Of a stretch of 64,000 bases of DNA, positions 1 through 11,845 are shown piece by piece (position 1 is the first letter of the stretch; every line of letters starts with the position of its first letter). The position numbers and the translations under genes were made by a program. The notes under the pieces were generated by a model that saw only the letters and a list, made by a program, of their open reading frames with translations, searched no databases and was not told the DNA's origin. The stretch is taken from positions 26,412,001-26,476,000 of the forward strand of contig OY292278.1 of assembly GCA_958496175.1 (NCBI GenBank), written 5' to 3'. Source of the DNA: Sisyra terminalis. Lineage: Eukaryota; Arthropoda; Insecta; Neuroptera; Sisyridae.

Positions 1-56
1 ATCAGATTCTGAAGAGGAAGCCACCGAAACCGCCATTTGATCGACAGAAAACTGGA
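1..56 (-). CDS. Coding exon of an unidentified gene, running off the left edge
   Basis: On the minus strand a T-rich acceptor (AG at 58-57) opens an exon starting TCCAG. Joined to the phase-1 donor of exon 15310-15367, it reads VQFSVDQMAVSVASSSESD with no stop to the window edge. An internal ATG at 36-34 sits in a good insect start context (GATCAAATGGCG), so a shorter isoform beginning MAVSV is possible if an upstream 5'UTR exon is spliced here. The product is not recognised: the visible part is a hydrophilic, Ser/Glu-rich N-terminus. The plus strand also reads SDSEEEATETAI and a stop over the same bases, so a 3' end of a rightward gene cannot be excluded. The phase match, acceptor and Kozak context favour the minus strand. 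Confidence 0.5.
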
Positions 57-1940
57 CTAAAAAAACATTCAACACATTTTTTTTCTTTTATAATCTCTAC
101 GGTTATTGTTTTTCTTCTTAATCTTATAATACATTGGGAAATGAAAGTCAAAAAATAAATTTAAAAAATAAAATTATGGAAACAATATGGTAGAAGATTA
201 ATCAAGTAAAAACGGTGTGTATTTTCGATTATAAAAATAGGAATCCAAAAAAGAGGAAATAATTAAGGGATTCAATCTGCTAAGAAGTTAAACCTGTTGT
301 TTTCAGTTAAATAATTCTTATCTCAAACAATTATAATGGTACCTTAATTAACGGCGGTAGCCTAACGGTTCCAGACGATAGAAACTTTGTCGTTGAAAGT
401 TCTTTATAGTTCGAATATTTTAATGTTTTTAAGCTTTTCCTACAATATACAAAGAGAAACTCTGGAACTAATCTGGGCTTGACACTGTTTTTTTTTTAAT
501 TAAAGAATTTTCCTATTTAAGATCAATTATAAGATCCTTTTTTAATAAATTCAAATAAATATCATAGGATTTATGGATCAATGAAATCAAAATAAAACTT
601 TTCCTATTTCAGTAACGGAAGTAAAAAGTTTATTGTAACATGTTTTATATTTGTCGGGGCTCCAGAAATACCATCTTCTTAATCCTTACTGAAGTATTGT
701 AATTAGTATGGTTGTCATTTGGAAAGTTCTAAATTTCTAAACCTCCAGAAATTACTTACGATCTTACTTAGGCTTACGATCGTTCAAAATTTGTATGCCA
801 CCTAGTAATTCTTTCGTCAATTAGCAGAAAAGTCGTTTTTTTGGTTGTCATTTGTTTGGATTTTTCAGATATATTGCCATTGATTATTTTGGAGAATATT
901 ATTATTACCTAGTTCTATTTATCTAAAAAAAATAAAAATAAAAAGGACATTTGCCACTTCTGTAAGGACCTATTGTCTTGGTACTTTTTGCTATTAAGTC
1001 AGCATATTGTATGACTCTTGAGGTATAAATTTGTGCCATTATGGTTAATTTAGTATGTACTTGAGTATATATCGGAAAATAAGAACAATTTAAAAACTTC
1101 AATAATATTCGATAAAAAATATTTTTTTAATGACATAGACGTGAAATGTTTGTAAGACATACAAATTCCTTTAATTTTATTCATAGAAAATAATTTTTAA
1201 TTTTGTGATATTCAATTACGCATATCTATAAATTACACAAATAAGTATGGCAACAGTTATTCAACACTAAGATCTTAAATGTATTTAATATAACTTGAGT
1301 CACGCATTTATTTTATTTATTTAGCATAAAATAGATAATCATTTTGATAAAATAAAATGACAAAATATTGCAATCTGCTGTAATACACTGAACACCAATC
1401 AGAGCAAATGAGACGTCATTATTGAGTAAGCAAAATCATTGGAACAAGGGAAACTATTCTTATCAGGCGAAAGTAATGCTTAAACAAATAGCCTGATATC
1501 ATTACTACATTACAGTTATTTTTTTTACATTTGGACCGAACAAAATGTACGTTTGATAGGCAAAAGATATTTTCAGCTTTCAATATATTTCAAGAAAATA
1601 TTTATGTTGCTTTAGTTGAGAATAGAAATGTCAGCAAAACGAAAATTAACCATGTTAAGCAAATGACGGAGTATTGCAAAACACAAAGAACTTATATTAA
1701 TTAAATTTTCTAGTGTTTATGATTGGTACTCAAACGTGACTTCACAAGTCGTAGATTTTTAGTTGAAAACCTATATTTTCCTACTGAATATGTTTTTGCA
1801 GAAAAATATGAATAGAACGAAGCTTTTTTTGCAAGGGCATATGGTAAGAGTAAAAGAGAGAAAAAGTATAGCGCACGATAAAGTTTAAGATCAAGATCGT
1901 CATCAGATTGAGCATAAATAGTATATCTATATCGTGTATC
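57..1940. other. AT-rich intronic or intergenic DNA
   Basis: No coding frame, RNA gene or clear repeat seen. If the minus-strand exon pairing is right, this is the 3' end of a 15-kb intron. Confidence 0.6.
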
Positions 1941-1947
1941 CTTAATA

Positions 1948-2045
1948 TAGGGTAAGGTGGGAGAGAAGACGGGAGGGAGAAAGCTCAGGGTGAGAACTTG
2001 GGTGTTCTCGGCTTTCGCCCTCGGTTACGACTTTGACGCTCGTTA
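1948..2045. repeat. GC-rich patch with TIR-like start AGGGTAAGGTGG
   Basis: A purine-rich block begins AGGGTAAGGTGGGAG and contains a short hairpin (GAGAAC...GTTCTC). The 12-mer AGGGTAAGGTGG recurs in reverse orientation near 28743-28755 (CCACCTTACCCT), which suggests the terminus of a dispersed DNA element. Partner terminus not found. Confidence 0.3.
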
Positions 2046-2270
2046 GTATTTGTATCTTATTAACCCTTTACCACTATTATTCGTTGTCTTGTGAGATTAA
2101 GTATTTCAGTAGTTAAATTCAGGGATGATTTTCCCATCACCTTTTTTATCTGGTCGTGTTCTCCCATGTTGAGCAGTGATTTTAATAAACTTATACTTTG
2201 GTGGTATTTTTCGCTGCCAATTTTGTGATACCATACATAAGCTGTAGAATTATGAATGGTATCCAAGATT

Positions 2271-2440
2271 TTTTTTATTGTTATTTACCGTCGCTTTATA
2301 ACTACTAAAGGCCCTTAAGCGACTCTAGGGTTAATTAAATCCGCTATCGAGAAATATTGAAAATGTGCACGATACGAGGATCGAACCCATTATCTACTAG
2401 TTTTGGAGCGGCCACCTAGACCACTCGGCTACCAGTTGGC
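2271..2440 (-). repeat. tRNA-derived SINE, flanked by an 11-bp target-site duplication
   Basis: Minus strand: the head has a tRNA-like A box (TAGCCGAGTGG) and B box (GGGTTCGATCC), followed by a unique body (AACCCTAGAGTCGCTTAAGG ... AGCGACGGTAAATAACA) and an A-rich tail. The copies of TATCC(AA/TG)GATT at 2260-2270 and 2441-2451 match at 9 of 11 bases and fix both ends. The same body follows the same head at 22889-23067, so this is a SINE family and not an isolated tRNA gene. Transcription would be by RNA polymerase III and mobilisation by a LINE. Confidence 0.8.
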
Positions 2441-2543
2441 TATCCTGGATTATTGACGGGTAAAGGCGTCGGTTCTTTCATTACCCTTAATACTTCTGTG
2501 ATCTAGCACGCACCCCAAGTAGATCCTTTTTTTAGTGAACCGG

Positions 2544-2577
2544 TATATAAGTGTCTTTTTACACACCCGGATCAGTT
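2544..2577 (+). promoter_or_regulatory. Orphan TATA/initiator core promoter
   Basis: TATATAAG at 2544 lies 30 bases upstream of the A of TCAGTT (2572-2577), the textbook insect TATA-Inr arrangement. No exon or donor was recognised downstream. It could be the promoter of a decayed LTR or of an unrecognised gene. Confidence 0.4.
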
Positions 2578-2579
2578 TG

Positions 2580-5345
2580 AAACTATTGCGTTCAATACAG
2601 CTTGACTATCGATGAATATATGAATCAATATGTTCACTTTTACAATATTCAGTAGGAGGATCAGGTCTGCTTGGACGTAATTCCCACGAAATACCATTAA
2701 TCAGGTGACTTCAATATCAGTTTTTCGATGACAAATCTGAGTTTTTCAAAAATTTCCATTGGTAAATTTTATATATTAACACAGCTGATCTGTAAGACGT
2801 TTTGAATTAGTCTCTCTCACTCCATCTGCATTCATTTCATGCACATTACAACCTACGTTGTATTTGAACTATGATGCTCAACAAATCTAGCTCACTCACT
2901 CTTCTCCACCGAAATTGCATTTCGTTTTAGTTAAACCAACTGATCTCTACCCGTAATACTTTCCGTCGGGACGGAGCCTAACGGGTTCTACACTTCAAAT
3001 TAAAAATGATCAATAGTCTATCAGCATCTACAACTAACTAGCACCATTGATGTTATTTTTTCGTGATTCATAGATAAATTAGAGACATAAGCATATGTGT
3101 CGTGTTCCAGTTATTTCAAACTACTAATATCGATGATTGACTGTATGGACTGTAATACATAAATTAGTTTGCATTTTTAAAATTGATTTGCATATAATTG
3201 TACTATGTGTAAATATATAGAAAAAAAGATTTTTTTAATTAATATTTCGTGCTGTATTTTAAAACACATAACCATATCCAAATAAAATTTATGTTAGATT
3301 AATTAAAAGCTGCACTCTTGGCGGATGTTCCACGACAGCTCTTTATTTTTTTTTTCTTTATTTAGCTTTTTACTTAGCTCTTTACTTCATAAATAAATAA
3401 TATTTAGTTCCAAATACTATAGGATAGTTTTTCAAATTTTGTCATTATACAGTAGTCGTGTAAAAAAAAACTATTCTGGTCTGAAGGACCTTCTCAAAGA
3501 CCCACATCGCGGGAACCTGAGCTTTCTCAACTTTAGTATATTAAAGATTCTATTAAAGTTTGGAACTTTCCCGCAATTCTTGTGAACTTTTCTTATTTTG
3601 TTTAACTACATAATAAAAAAGTCATAAAAACCATGAAATTGTAAAACCAAAAGAAATTAATGATATCAAAAATTATCCCAAAAAAATGAGTAAAAAAAAA
3701 CCTAAAAATTTTTACGATACTAAAGAATGAGGAGTTCAACAGGTAAACGGTACATTTTGCCCTTCATTGGAAAAAAACATGCCAAACAAAAAAGAATATT
3801 TTATTGGCAACAAAACATCTCTTCGTTTTTTTCAACCCCAATTTTTTAAATACAAAAAACAAACATTTATCATAACCATGTATTATGTGATTGCAGTGTT
3901 CACCTGCATTTACCTGTAAGCACTCACTTAACCATTATTTTTGGGTGAATAAAAAAACACAGGTAGTTTATTCTTTAGAAAAAAAACATTAAGGGAAAAA
4001 AATGAAAAGAATTGATTTTGAAAAAAAAATAAATAATTGCATCTCCCTTTATTATTGATATCTTCCCCTTGTCATAGAAATATAGTAAAATTATTTCAAT
4101 ACCAATATATGAATTGAAAAGTAAACGAGTCGGGCGCTTAATGTGCTTAAGCACATGTTTTCAAATTTTCCTGTTTTTTTTTTTAAAATTATGGTATAAA
4201 TATAAATTTACGCGTTTAATATTTCATTTGTTTTTTGGAAATCAAACAATCTCTTGTGTTTCATATAATTAACTAAAACTTTTGAAATTATATATTAAAA
4301 ATCTGTTTTAATTCTTTATTAAAAGTATACCACAGTTACAGCCTAACAAAACGCAAGCGTAATACTCCATGGTTGGAACATGTTAAAGGCGGGCAAATTA
4401 AAATATTAAAATTAACCATTATGTCAGATTATATCTTTAAATCTTCAAAAGTTCAAAGTAAAAAATTTACGTAGTATGTTATATTATATACAACAATATT
4501 TTTAATTTAATTAAAAAATTAGAAACTATAATAAAATAAAACCACACTACTTTATTACTGGTCATATTTTTGTGTTATTTTAATCAACTATAACTCCTTA
4601 CGAAAAACACCAATTTTCACGAAACAAAAGTACATAAAAAATTGACTCCTTTTTAAGGAACTTTAAGTCTTTGCTATATGGGGCTGTTCAGAAAATACGT
4701 TCGCCTACGAGAAGGAGTCAACACTGGGGTCACACTTCGTGTGACAAAATGATACAAGGGTGATCGGGGGTGCGATAGTCTGAACAAAACCTGACAACTG
4801 CGATTTATCAAACAATGTTACTTTAATATAAGTTTTGGTACGATAATTTACTTACGATAATTACTACGATAATTTTACTTTAATTTTGGTACGATAGCTG
4901 AAGAAGCTAAAAAATAAACCTGGTTAAGTAGACTTTGGATATGTCGGAAACCTCTACTATTGATAATTTCAATGAGATTCCGCCACTTTCGCACTGAAAG
5001 ATCTCTGTTATAGGGAATTTTCAAACGTTTCTTTTGATATGAATAAAAAATTTGATTTTTTAGAATCTTTCAATATTTACCTCTTCTTCTTCATCGTCTA
5101 AATCTATAAGAACCTTTACTCCTCATCTTTGTTTCTAGTTCCAATTGGCCTGGACTGCTTCTAACTTAAATCGCAACAACTAATTGGAACTTTATGTATA
5201 TTTTCCAACGCATATCCAGGTGATCCATAAAAGCTTAGACAGCTTTGAGTTATAGCAGGACAGTTAGTACGCTGAGTTCGCTTGGCAGACAATTAGTACG
5301 TGGGAGGGAGTTTCCTCTTCCCACTGCATTTCCTGTATTTACTTG
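2580..5345. other. AT-rich DNA, no gene seen
   Basis: Long A and T runs and no convincing coding frame. A GC-richer patch at 4680-4800 contains a perfect short hairpin (GTCACA...TGTGAC, 4729-4745) but no identifiable gene. Confidence 0.6.
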
Positions 5346-5349
5346 ACTC

Positions 5350-5866
5350 GATATTTATCCCTATAATTTGAAGAAGTGTTCAAATTTAGTGTCCTGATAA
5401 TAAACTACCAGCATTCTGATATTCTTTTTTTCAAGGATTAGAAGTCTTTTTTGATGGCTATTTAAAGATTTCCTTATTACCTTCGAAAATTTGTCTACTG
5501 GGTAGTTATTCCATGAATATATTTGCTCATTTTCAGTCCATTTGGGTATTCGATTTAATGTTATACACATCGGTATGCTTATAGCCAGTTCTGGGCCCAT
5601 AAACGGCTTCTTCTTCTTCGTTACCTTTAAAACTAGAATATCTTGACACCCTGGTAAGTGTTACTTCATTAGATTTCGCCAACTGAGTTAAGAGGTTTTT
5701 TATGTTTACCGCTATAATTGTGACCTTGTAGCTCAGTAGCCTGTATAAATATGGTAACTCTTCTGATTTCGACAACTTATGACAAGTTTGTTTACGAATA
5801 TTTCTATTTGTTCCGTATTTGCCAACGGGACTCTCTATAAATAACCTTCTTAAACCTACCATTTGG
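5350..5866 (-). pseudogene. Jockey/R1-type LINE fragment: RNase H domain remnant
   Basis: Two overlapping minus-strand frames give pieces of a LINE ribonuclease H domain: NLLTQLAKSNEVTL followed by a decayed version of the W-V-P-G-H ... K-G-N-E-E motif, then GPELAISIP, KWTENEQIYSWNNYP, LNSHQKRLLILEKKNIRML and, after a frameshift, LLSGH. The order matches the C-terminal RNase H half of jockey/R1-like ORF2. Frameshifts and stops make it inactive. It forms the left arm of an inverted pair with 6308-6615. Confidence 0.7.
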
Positions 5867-6307
5867 GAAAATGAAACTCAATGAAAAATTAAATTGAAAA
5901 TGACATTGGGTTAATGAAAACCCTTTACAAGTGATAAAAAATTCTTTCTCAAAAGTTTCTCAGTATGAATATTTTTATAGATATATTTCTGCCATAAGAT
6001 CAAAAAGAAGAAGATATAACAACGTCGATTATAAATGATTCTGAAAGTTTAAAAATACTTGGATTGTTAGTAAATAGCAAAAATATTTATGTAAAATAAC
6101 AAAAATAGTTGTTATCATTCGTTATAGCACGAAGAATAAAAAACAGGAGAACGAGCGAGATAGGCAATTTGTTAGCTCCCGTATCCTCAAATATTTGAAC
6201 ATGGCTTTATTTTTTTTTCAGCCACTAACATCGCATTGTTGCTAAGAATCTTGGCATACTGAATTATTATTGGTTGTTCGCTTTTTTATTGTTATTGAAA
6301 CTGAAGC

Positions 6308-6615
6308 CAAAGCTGTGGTGCCAGGATATTCTAGTTTTAAAGATAACGAAGAAGAAGAAGCCGTTTATGGGCCCAGAACCGGCTATAAGCATACCGATGT
6401 GTATAACATTAAGTCGAATACCCAAATGGACTGAAAATGAGCAAATATATTCATGGAATAATTACCCAGTAGACAAATTTTCAAAGGTTGTAATAAGAAA
6501 ATCTTTAAATAGCCATCAAAAAAGACTTCTAATACTTGAAAAGAAGAATATCAGAATGCAGGTACTTTATTAACTGGACACTAAATTTGAACACATCTTC
6601 AAATTATAGGGATAA
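6308..6615 (+). pseudogene. Second copy of the same LINE RNase H fragment, inverted
   Basis: Nearly identical to the reverse complement of 5350-5660: MGPEPAISIP, KWTENEQIYSWNNYP, LNSHQKRLLILEKKNIRM, then the same frameshifted remnant of the L-L-S-G-H motif. Both copies share the frameshift just after N-I-R-M, so they descend from an already broken ancestor or from each other. About 640 bp of non-matching sequence separates the arms. Confidence 0.7.
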
Positions 6616-6719
6616 AAGGGATAGAAGTAAAACTTCTAACTTTTGCATATACATATGTATAGTTGATGGATCTCAAAGTTCCAAAAACGTGAAGTTCAAA
6701 GTTCAAAATTATCTTACTT

Positions 6720-7450
6720 AACCACTAAAAATTTAGAAGTCAATAAAGCGAATAGTAAACAGTGATATGCTATTTACATTTTGTAAGCATGAATTAAGCA
6801 TGGGTACTGTAATGAAGTGGTATGTTTCTTAACTAAAATTAACATGGATTTTGTATTGTCTATTATTTCTTCTTTTTATTTGGTATGAGTTATATATATA
6901 TTTACAGGAATTTAAGTTTTAATTTAAATAAAATATAATATAGAGAAATATCCTAACCTGTAAAAGCGATGGAAATAATTGCTTCGTTTTTATTTCAATC
7001 GAACTGTTTGACAACCACTGAGTACAACTCAAGCTAAGAATTCCTAAAGCTCTTTGCAAAAGTGAAAGCAGGCGACCAAAACCGATTCAATACGAGCTAC
7101 GTTAACACAAACCAAATTCAAATTCAAAACAAAACGTAAAATAGAAAAGCTCGAAAGCTCGAAAATGTTTGATTATACTAATAACAAATTTAAACTAAAA
7201 CCAATAAGAAAACGTAAATTTCAACAATCGATTCTCTTATTTTGAATGTAAAAATAATTTTGATTAAGACGAAAATAAATTTTCCGGCGTAATAATATCA
7301 CATCTGGTTAGTGGAACTGAAGTGAGGAAGGAAGTGAAGCTCGTTAAGCTTCTCGCTAGCTGCCAACTTGAGAAAGCTCGACGATAAATTTTCTTGAAAA
7401 ACTAAACGATTTTAGAGAAGCACAGACACGAGAAAAAAAGTAAGAAAAAT
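6720..7450. other. AT-rich DNA before the CpG-rich block
   Basis: No coding frame or repeat identified. Confidence 0.6.
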
Positions 7451-7586
7451 CGTGGTGGAAAGTCGGAAAATTCGGTGGTGATAACGGCGGGGGTGGTGTG
7501 AGGGTAAATTGTGGCAACATAGCTCGTTTCAATTTGGTGACATGTTTTGGGAGACATATGCCACTTATATACGAACCCTTATATAC

Positions 7587-7678
7587 CTTTAGTTTAATAG
7601 AGGCCTCTTCATGGAATACATAGCGTTTCATTCCACCCTCATATTCGCACCCCTCGCACCCTCTCACTCAAACACTGT
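7587..7678 (-). other. Candidate alternative 5' exon
   Basis: From the initiator at about 7678 the minus-strand sequence runs to CTAAAG with a GTATAT donor at 7586. Joined to the acceptor at 57, translation could begin at the ATG at 36-34. However, the exon itself carries an ATG (7631) whose frame stays open to the donor (MKRYVFHEEASIKLK) but is out of phase with exon 1-56. It could therefore be an overlapping uORF, or the exon may splice elsewhere. No transcript evidence is available here. Confidence 0.25.
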
Positions 7679-7712
7679 GAAACGCACTCGGCCACGCTCC
7701 TCACATATAAAG
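7673..7712 (-). promoter_or_regulatory. Minus-strand TATA/initiator core promoter
   Basis: CTTTATATG (7712-7704) and TCACAGTG (7680-7673) are spaced 33-35 bases from TATA to initiator A on the minus strand. It lies inside the CpG-rich block and points towards the exon at 1-56, so it may be an alternative start of that gene. Confidence 0.4.
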
Positions 7713-8044
7713 TATTGATTTGTAAATTGCGTGCCCCCTTGCGTATCCCGCGCCGCGCGCTACCCCCCGGTGTAAACAACCCCCCCAGAGCCAATTTCGC
7801 CCTTTTCGAAATCAAAGTGGTTGGTGACGTCAGAGGCGACGTGGAAATATGATTGGTGGACGAAAAACGACGCCCCTCACTATAATGGCGTCGAATTTAA
7901 TTTGCAAGGGGGTTGAAAGCACTGTAAAACCAAAGCTTCCCTTGCAGCTTCACGCAGAGAAAACGAAACGACGAAATTATTTTTTCCAATATAAATGCTG
8001 GAAAATGTCTACCAACTTCCACAAGAACGTTTTAACATTTTAAA

Positions 8045-9360
8045 TATTTGTGTTTAAACTTTAAAATTTCCATTTATTTTATTTCAAATTTATATTTTAC
8101 TATAGAAAAATAACCTTATGTTATAATGAACTATATTCAAATTTAAATTTTTCAAAGTTTTACAGTATATTCTTCCACTTATACTTTTTTTAAACTTTTC
8201 AAATTCCTTAGTTTTGTAGTGCACTTTGGAGGCAAATAGGGTTACAATTTTCTCTCCTTTTGCCATTACTTAGTTAAAGGATATTATTTTGTGTTACTAC
8301 AATAAGAGGGAAGACATAAATTTTGCAGAAATTTTCTTTCGAATTATATGATTTAAGAGTTTTTATTTTTAGTGTTTCTTGATTCTTGAACTGCTTTAAC
8401 TCTTAATTATTATATTAAAATATAACTTTAAATTTTTTAAATTATTATTCGATATAAAATATTGAGTACTTTTTTAATACTTATTAAAAAAAAATTTACT
8501 ACGAATCATCGGTTGAAAAAAATGTATTTGAAAAAAACCACTGGGAATATTTTTTGTTTGTTTAAAACCTAACTCCAAGGACTTCCGACAGAAGTGCCAA
8601 AAATAACGATGACTCGTTTTATTTTGATAAGAAAAACTGTTTACTACTTAGTACTACTTTCTACTTCAGAATTATATCGTACTATAATAAGTTTAAATTA
8701 CAAAAAAAGTACATAACATAGAATGCATTTGCAATTTACAATGCTACTAATTTTATCGAACCATTTCCCTCAAAACCGTTTCCATTAACAAACTTTTTCT
8801 CGTATTTTAAAATTTGGAAAAAATGGAAATTGGAAATGGAATGGAATGGAATTTAGAAAAATGGAAAGTAAAAACTACAAAATAAAAGAAAGACAAATTT
8901 TTGAAAATCCATACATACATTTACGTATATGGTTTACAAAGTGAGCTACCAATTTTAAACTCGAGCGAATTAGAACAGTCCAATATTCATAATCAAGTTA
9001 CGTATTCCATAAAGAAAGGGAAAAATTTTCCCGAGAAATAACTGTCTATGGATATTTTTCGGACGAAAAGATGCACCTCAAGTTTATAACATGATTTTTA
9101 GTATAATATACATACTTTAAGGTTATATAAGAGTCATAATTTTAATATATTATTCACCGCTAGTGATTCTAGTAGGACCTAAAGTAGGACTCTAATAAAA
9201 CCATTAGTGGTCAAAAAGAAAATTTCACCGCAGTGAAATGAGGAATATATATACATATTTATAATGATATATTTAACTTTAAAAAAAAAAACTATTAAAT
9301 ACCGAGGGATTTAAATTTTAAATTTAGGGGTCCGTGAGATCAAAAAATTTGGTAACCACT
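8045..9360. other. AT-rich DNA with a small GGAAT-like simple repeat
   Basis: An imperfect ATGGAA/GGAAT repeat lies at 8815-8868. The stretch ends at 9361 with GGTAACCACTG, which resembles the right terminus of a hAT element; no left end was found. Confidence 0.45.
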
Positions 9361-9394
9361 GATCTCTAGCATTACCAGAGACGTAGTTATAGGA

Positions 9395-10165
9395 AAACAC
9401 GAGGAAGTAATTCTTTCGGGCCTTTGACTATGAAGGGCCCCTTTAAAAGTGTATTTATTTATTATTAATATATAAAAAAATCATATATCAAGTGTGGGCA
9501 AATATGAGGCCTAAGAGAGCCATAATTTAATTTTTAAGATTCTATAAAGGGCCATACACATTTTTTTTATTAATATAATTGCAAACTTTCACAAGTCACC
9601 AAACAACAAAAAAGAAATTATAAACATTAAAACTACAAACATTATTCCATATGAAAATTAAAATAAAGCTACGAAAAAGAAAATAATTATTTCAAAATTT
9701 TAGTAATAAAATTCAAATATAATGAGAATCAAATATTTCAGAAATCTATATCCAAAACTATATTTAATAATAAAACCAAAGAACAATCGTTATAAAGTTC
9801 AGGGAAACATTAAAACTGTATCGTAAGTACTCTTCTAAAGCTGTGATGGAAGCCACACTTGTCCACCTTTGTCATATATACTATTTTTAAGAAACTGTTT
9901 TTATAATAAAAATAATTGTATTATTTAACTAGACTTTGATATAGTAGTAAATAATATTATGATGATAATATTTCCGATAAGTCGAGGTTTTTTTTATGCT
10001 TCATGAAATTATGAATAGGTTTATGGAAAACTAAAGTTATAATTTCCTAATTCTTTTGACTCATTTATTTGTTATAAATTTAAGTAAAAAAATAACTTTC
10101 CTTTGTTTCAATAATTGAAATGTTCATAGGGGTCCCATAGTTGGAATTTGCGTATGGGTCTTAAA
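9395..10165 (+). repeat. Dispersed repeat shared with 59.1-59.7 kb
   Basis: Blocks recur in the same order and orientation at 59095-59665: TTATTTATTATTAATATAT near the start, a TTTTTTTATGCTT stretch, TTTATGGAAAA, and GTTGGAATTTGC near the end (10141 and 59645). Class unknown; no coding frame recognised. Confidence 0.5.
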
Positions 10166-11646
10166 AATCAAAAATAAATTTTTTGTCTATTTTTCTATAT
10201 AAAAATATGTGCCTTATAATCCGCAAAATACGGTAAATTATGTTAAATATTTTATATAAAGTGTTTCGAAAAAATGGTAATTCTAAAGGAAGCATCGAAG
10301 AAACGACTTTCGGGAAAAAATCATTCCATAAAATAGATTCGTGGATGGTCAAAGTAAATAACGGAAATAAAGCTCTTTTATGAAAAAATTATATATATTT
10401 TTTTTTATTAATTTTTCTTTTTTACCTCTGATATTTTCTAAAAAGATGCATATCAGACAAATTAAGCATTTTCTTAAATATTTTTTCCATCTAATCGAAT
10501 CTATTTTCGCTAAAGTTATTCAAACTTTAAATAATAAATAAATTTTTGGTAAAAAATTTCCAAATTTTGTTTTCGTTTTATCAACAACTAAAATATTAAT
10601 ATATTCATTAAATTTCGTTGAAATAAAATAAAAATATATTTTTGGCTTCTAGAAGTTCTAGAATACTGTTACATCTTTATTACTTCTCCCATAAAATCAA
10701 GCTTAGTTATAACTGAGCTTTTTATATGGCAAATACGCATATCGTTAACCACCTGTTAAGATACCTAATTTCCTCGATTGAATTATATCCGCATTAATTA
10801 TGGCTTCTGCGCCATTCATCCCTTCATTGAGAAGTAGAAACACCCTCTTTTTCCTTTCGAACCAAACATAACCATATTTCGTAAGCTAACGATCTAATAA
10901 TTAATTTACTGTCAATAATTAATGTGTTGTTAATAATTATGAATAACTTTCAACAGATTTCTGGGAAATATATCTGAAAAATTTATGTTTTAAATTTTCG
11001 TTTCATTTGAATGTTTATTTATTTTCTGTACATCTAAGTTTGGTGTTGTATTTAAAAAAAATTCTTGTAATATTTTGTACTCTGGATGTATGTATACATG
11101 TACGCAGTTATGTCGTAAGGGCTTATCTCTATTTTGAGATAAGAACCACACTATCTAGAGAGTAGTATCCTTATCTCTATGACTTCGGAATGACGAGAAG
11201 GCTTATTTAGAAAAAAATGTTTTTAAAAAAATATGTTAGGCTGATGACATTCTCTTATTCATCCATCTATTTTATTTTCTTGGTTTACTCTTATAAATGA
11301 GGCATTTTTCTTTGAGGCATTTCTATAAATGATACAATAATCTTTAAAAAATGATTTTTTTTCAAACCAGCAGTACATTCTGTTAAAGAAGAAAAATTAT
11401 TGCTCAAATGAGATTTTTGTAAAAAATAAAAATAAAAAAATATCGCAGCAACAGTAAAATTTCAAATAATTTCTATTAATCTAGTCAAAATTATCTGAAG
11501 CTCTTCTAACTCAGAAAAAAAATAATAAAAAAATGGGTCCCCAAATATACTCAGAATACTGGCATAGTTATAATATGTTGGTTTAGATAAATGTTGGGAA
11601 AATCTCCTTCTTTTTTTTTAGATTTAATAGTTTTTCTTTATTTTGG
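10166..11646. other. AT-rich DNA, no gene seen
   Basis: No coding frame. An inverted pair of GCTTATCTC-type words sits near 11120-11170. Confidence 0.6.
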
Positions 11647-11845
11647 CAGTGATTCTTAACCTTTTAAGTGAGCCGCACCCTTTTGAATCTGAAAATAGGT
11701 CTCCGCTCCCCATTGAAAAATGTGTTTGGTTTATAAAATAAATTTATTACTGAAATTTCATAATTTATACTGTCAAGGGCTTCTCTCGCACTCCCAAAAA
11801 TACTTTCCCGCACCCCCTAGGGGCAAAACCGACTAAGAAACATTG
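11647..11845. mobile_element. hAT-type MITE, CAGTGATTCTTAACC family
   Basis: The left terminus CAGTGATTCTTAACC and right terminus GACTAAGAAACATTG are imperfect inverted repeats of the CAGTGGTTCTCAACC type seen in hAT/Charlie-like MITEs. The element is flanked on both sides by ATTTTGG (11640-11646 and 11846-11852), a seven-base remnant of an eight-base duplication. About 200 bp, non-coding. Confidence 0.8.

Larger units (their letters stand above)
7450..7960. promoter_or_regulatory. CpG-rich block with palindromic CRE and CCAAT boxes
   Basis: The base composition changes sharply: CCGCGCCGCGCG-type runs at 7750-7760 and C runs at 7765-7790, surrounded by about 70% AT. It holds TGACGTCA (7825-7832, a full CRE/ATF palindrome) and ATTGG boxes near 7852. 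These lie about 110-180 bases upstream, in minus orientation, of the TATA/initiator at 7673-7712. It looks like the proximal promoter of a minus-strand transcript. Confidence 0.5.

Noticed and set aside
2343..2440. Possible tRNA gene (A and B boxes on the minus strand)
   Set aside because: The cloverleaf arms do not pair well and the same head is fused to the same body at 22889, so it is a SINE head.
4729..4745. Perfect short hairpin GTCACA...TGTGAC
   Set aside because: Stem of about six pairs with no associated gene; hairpins this small are expected by chance.
7356..7667. Minus-strand 103-codon ORF ending ...KFIVELSQVGS
   Set aside because: Proline runs come from a T/G-rich purine-pyrimidine tract. 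The start region overlaps a probable 5'UTR exon and no family is recognised.
9158..9361. Possible hAT element ending GGTAACCACTG
   Set aside because: The right end looks like a hAT terminus, but no left end with a matching 8-bp duplication could be found.
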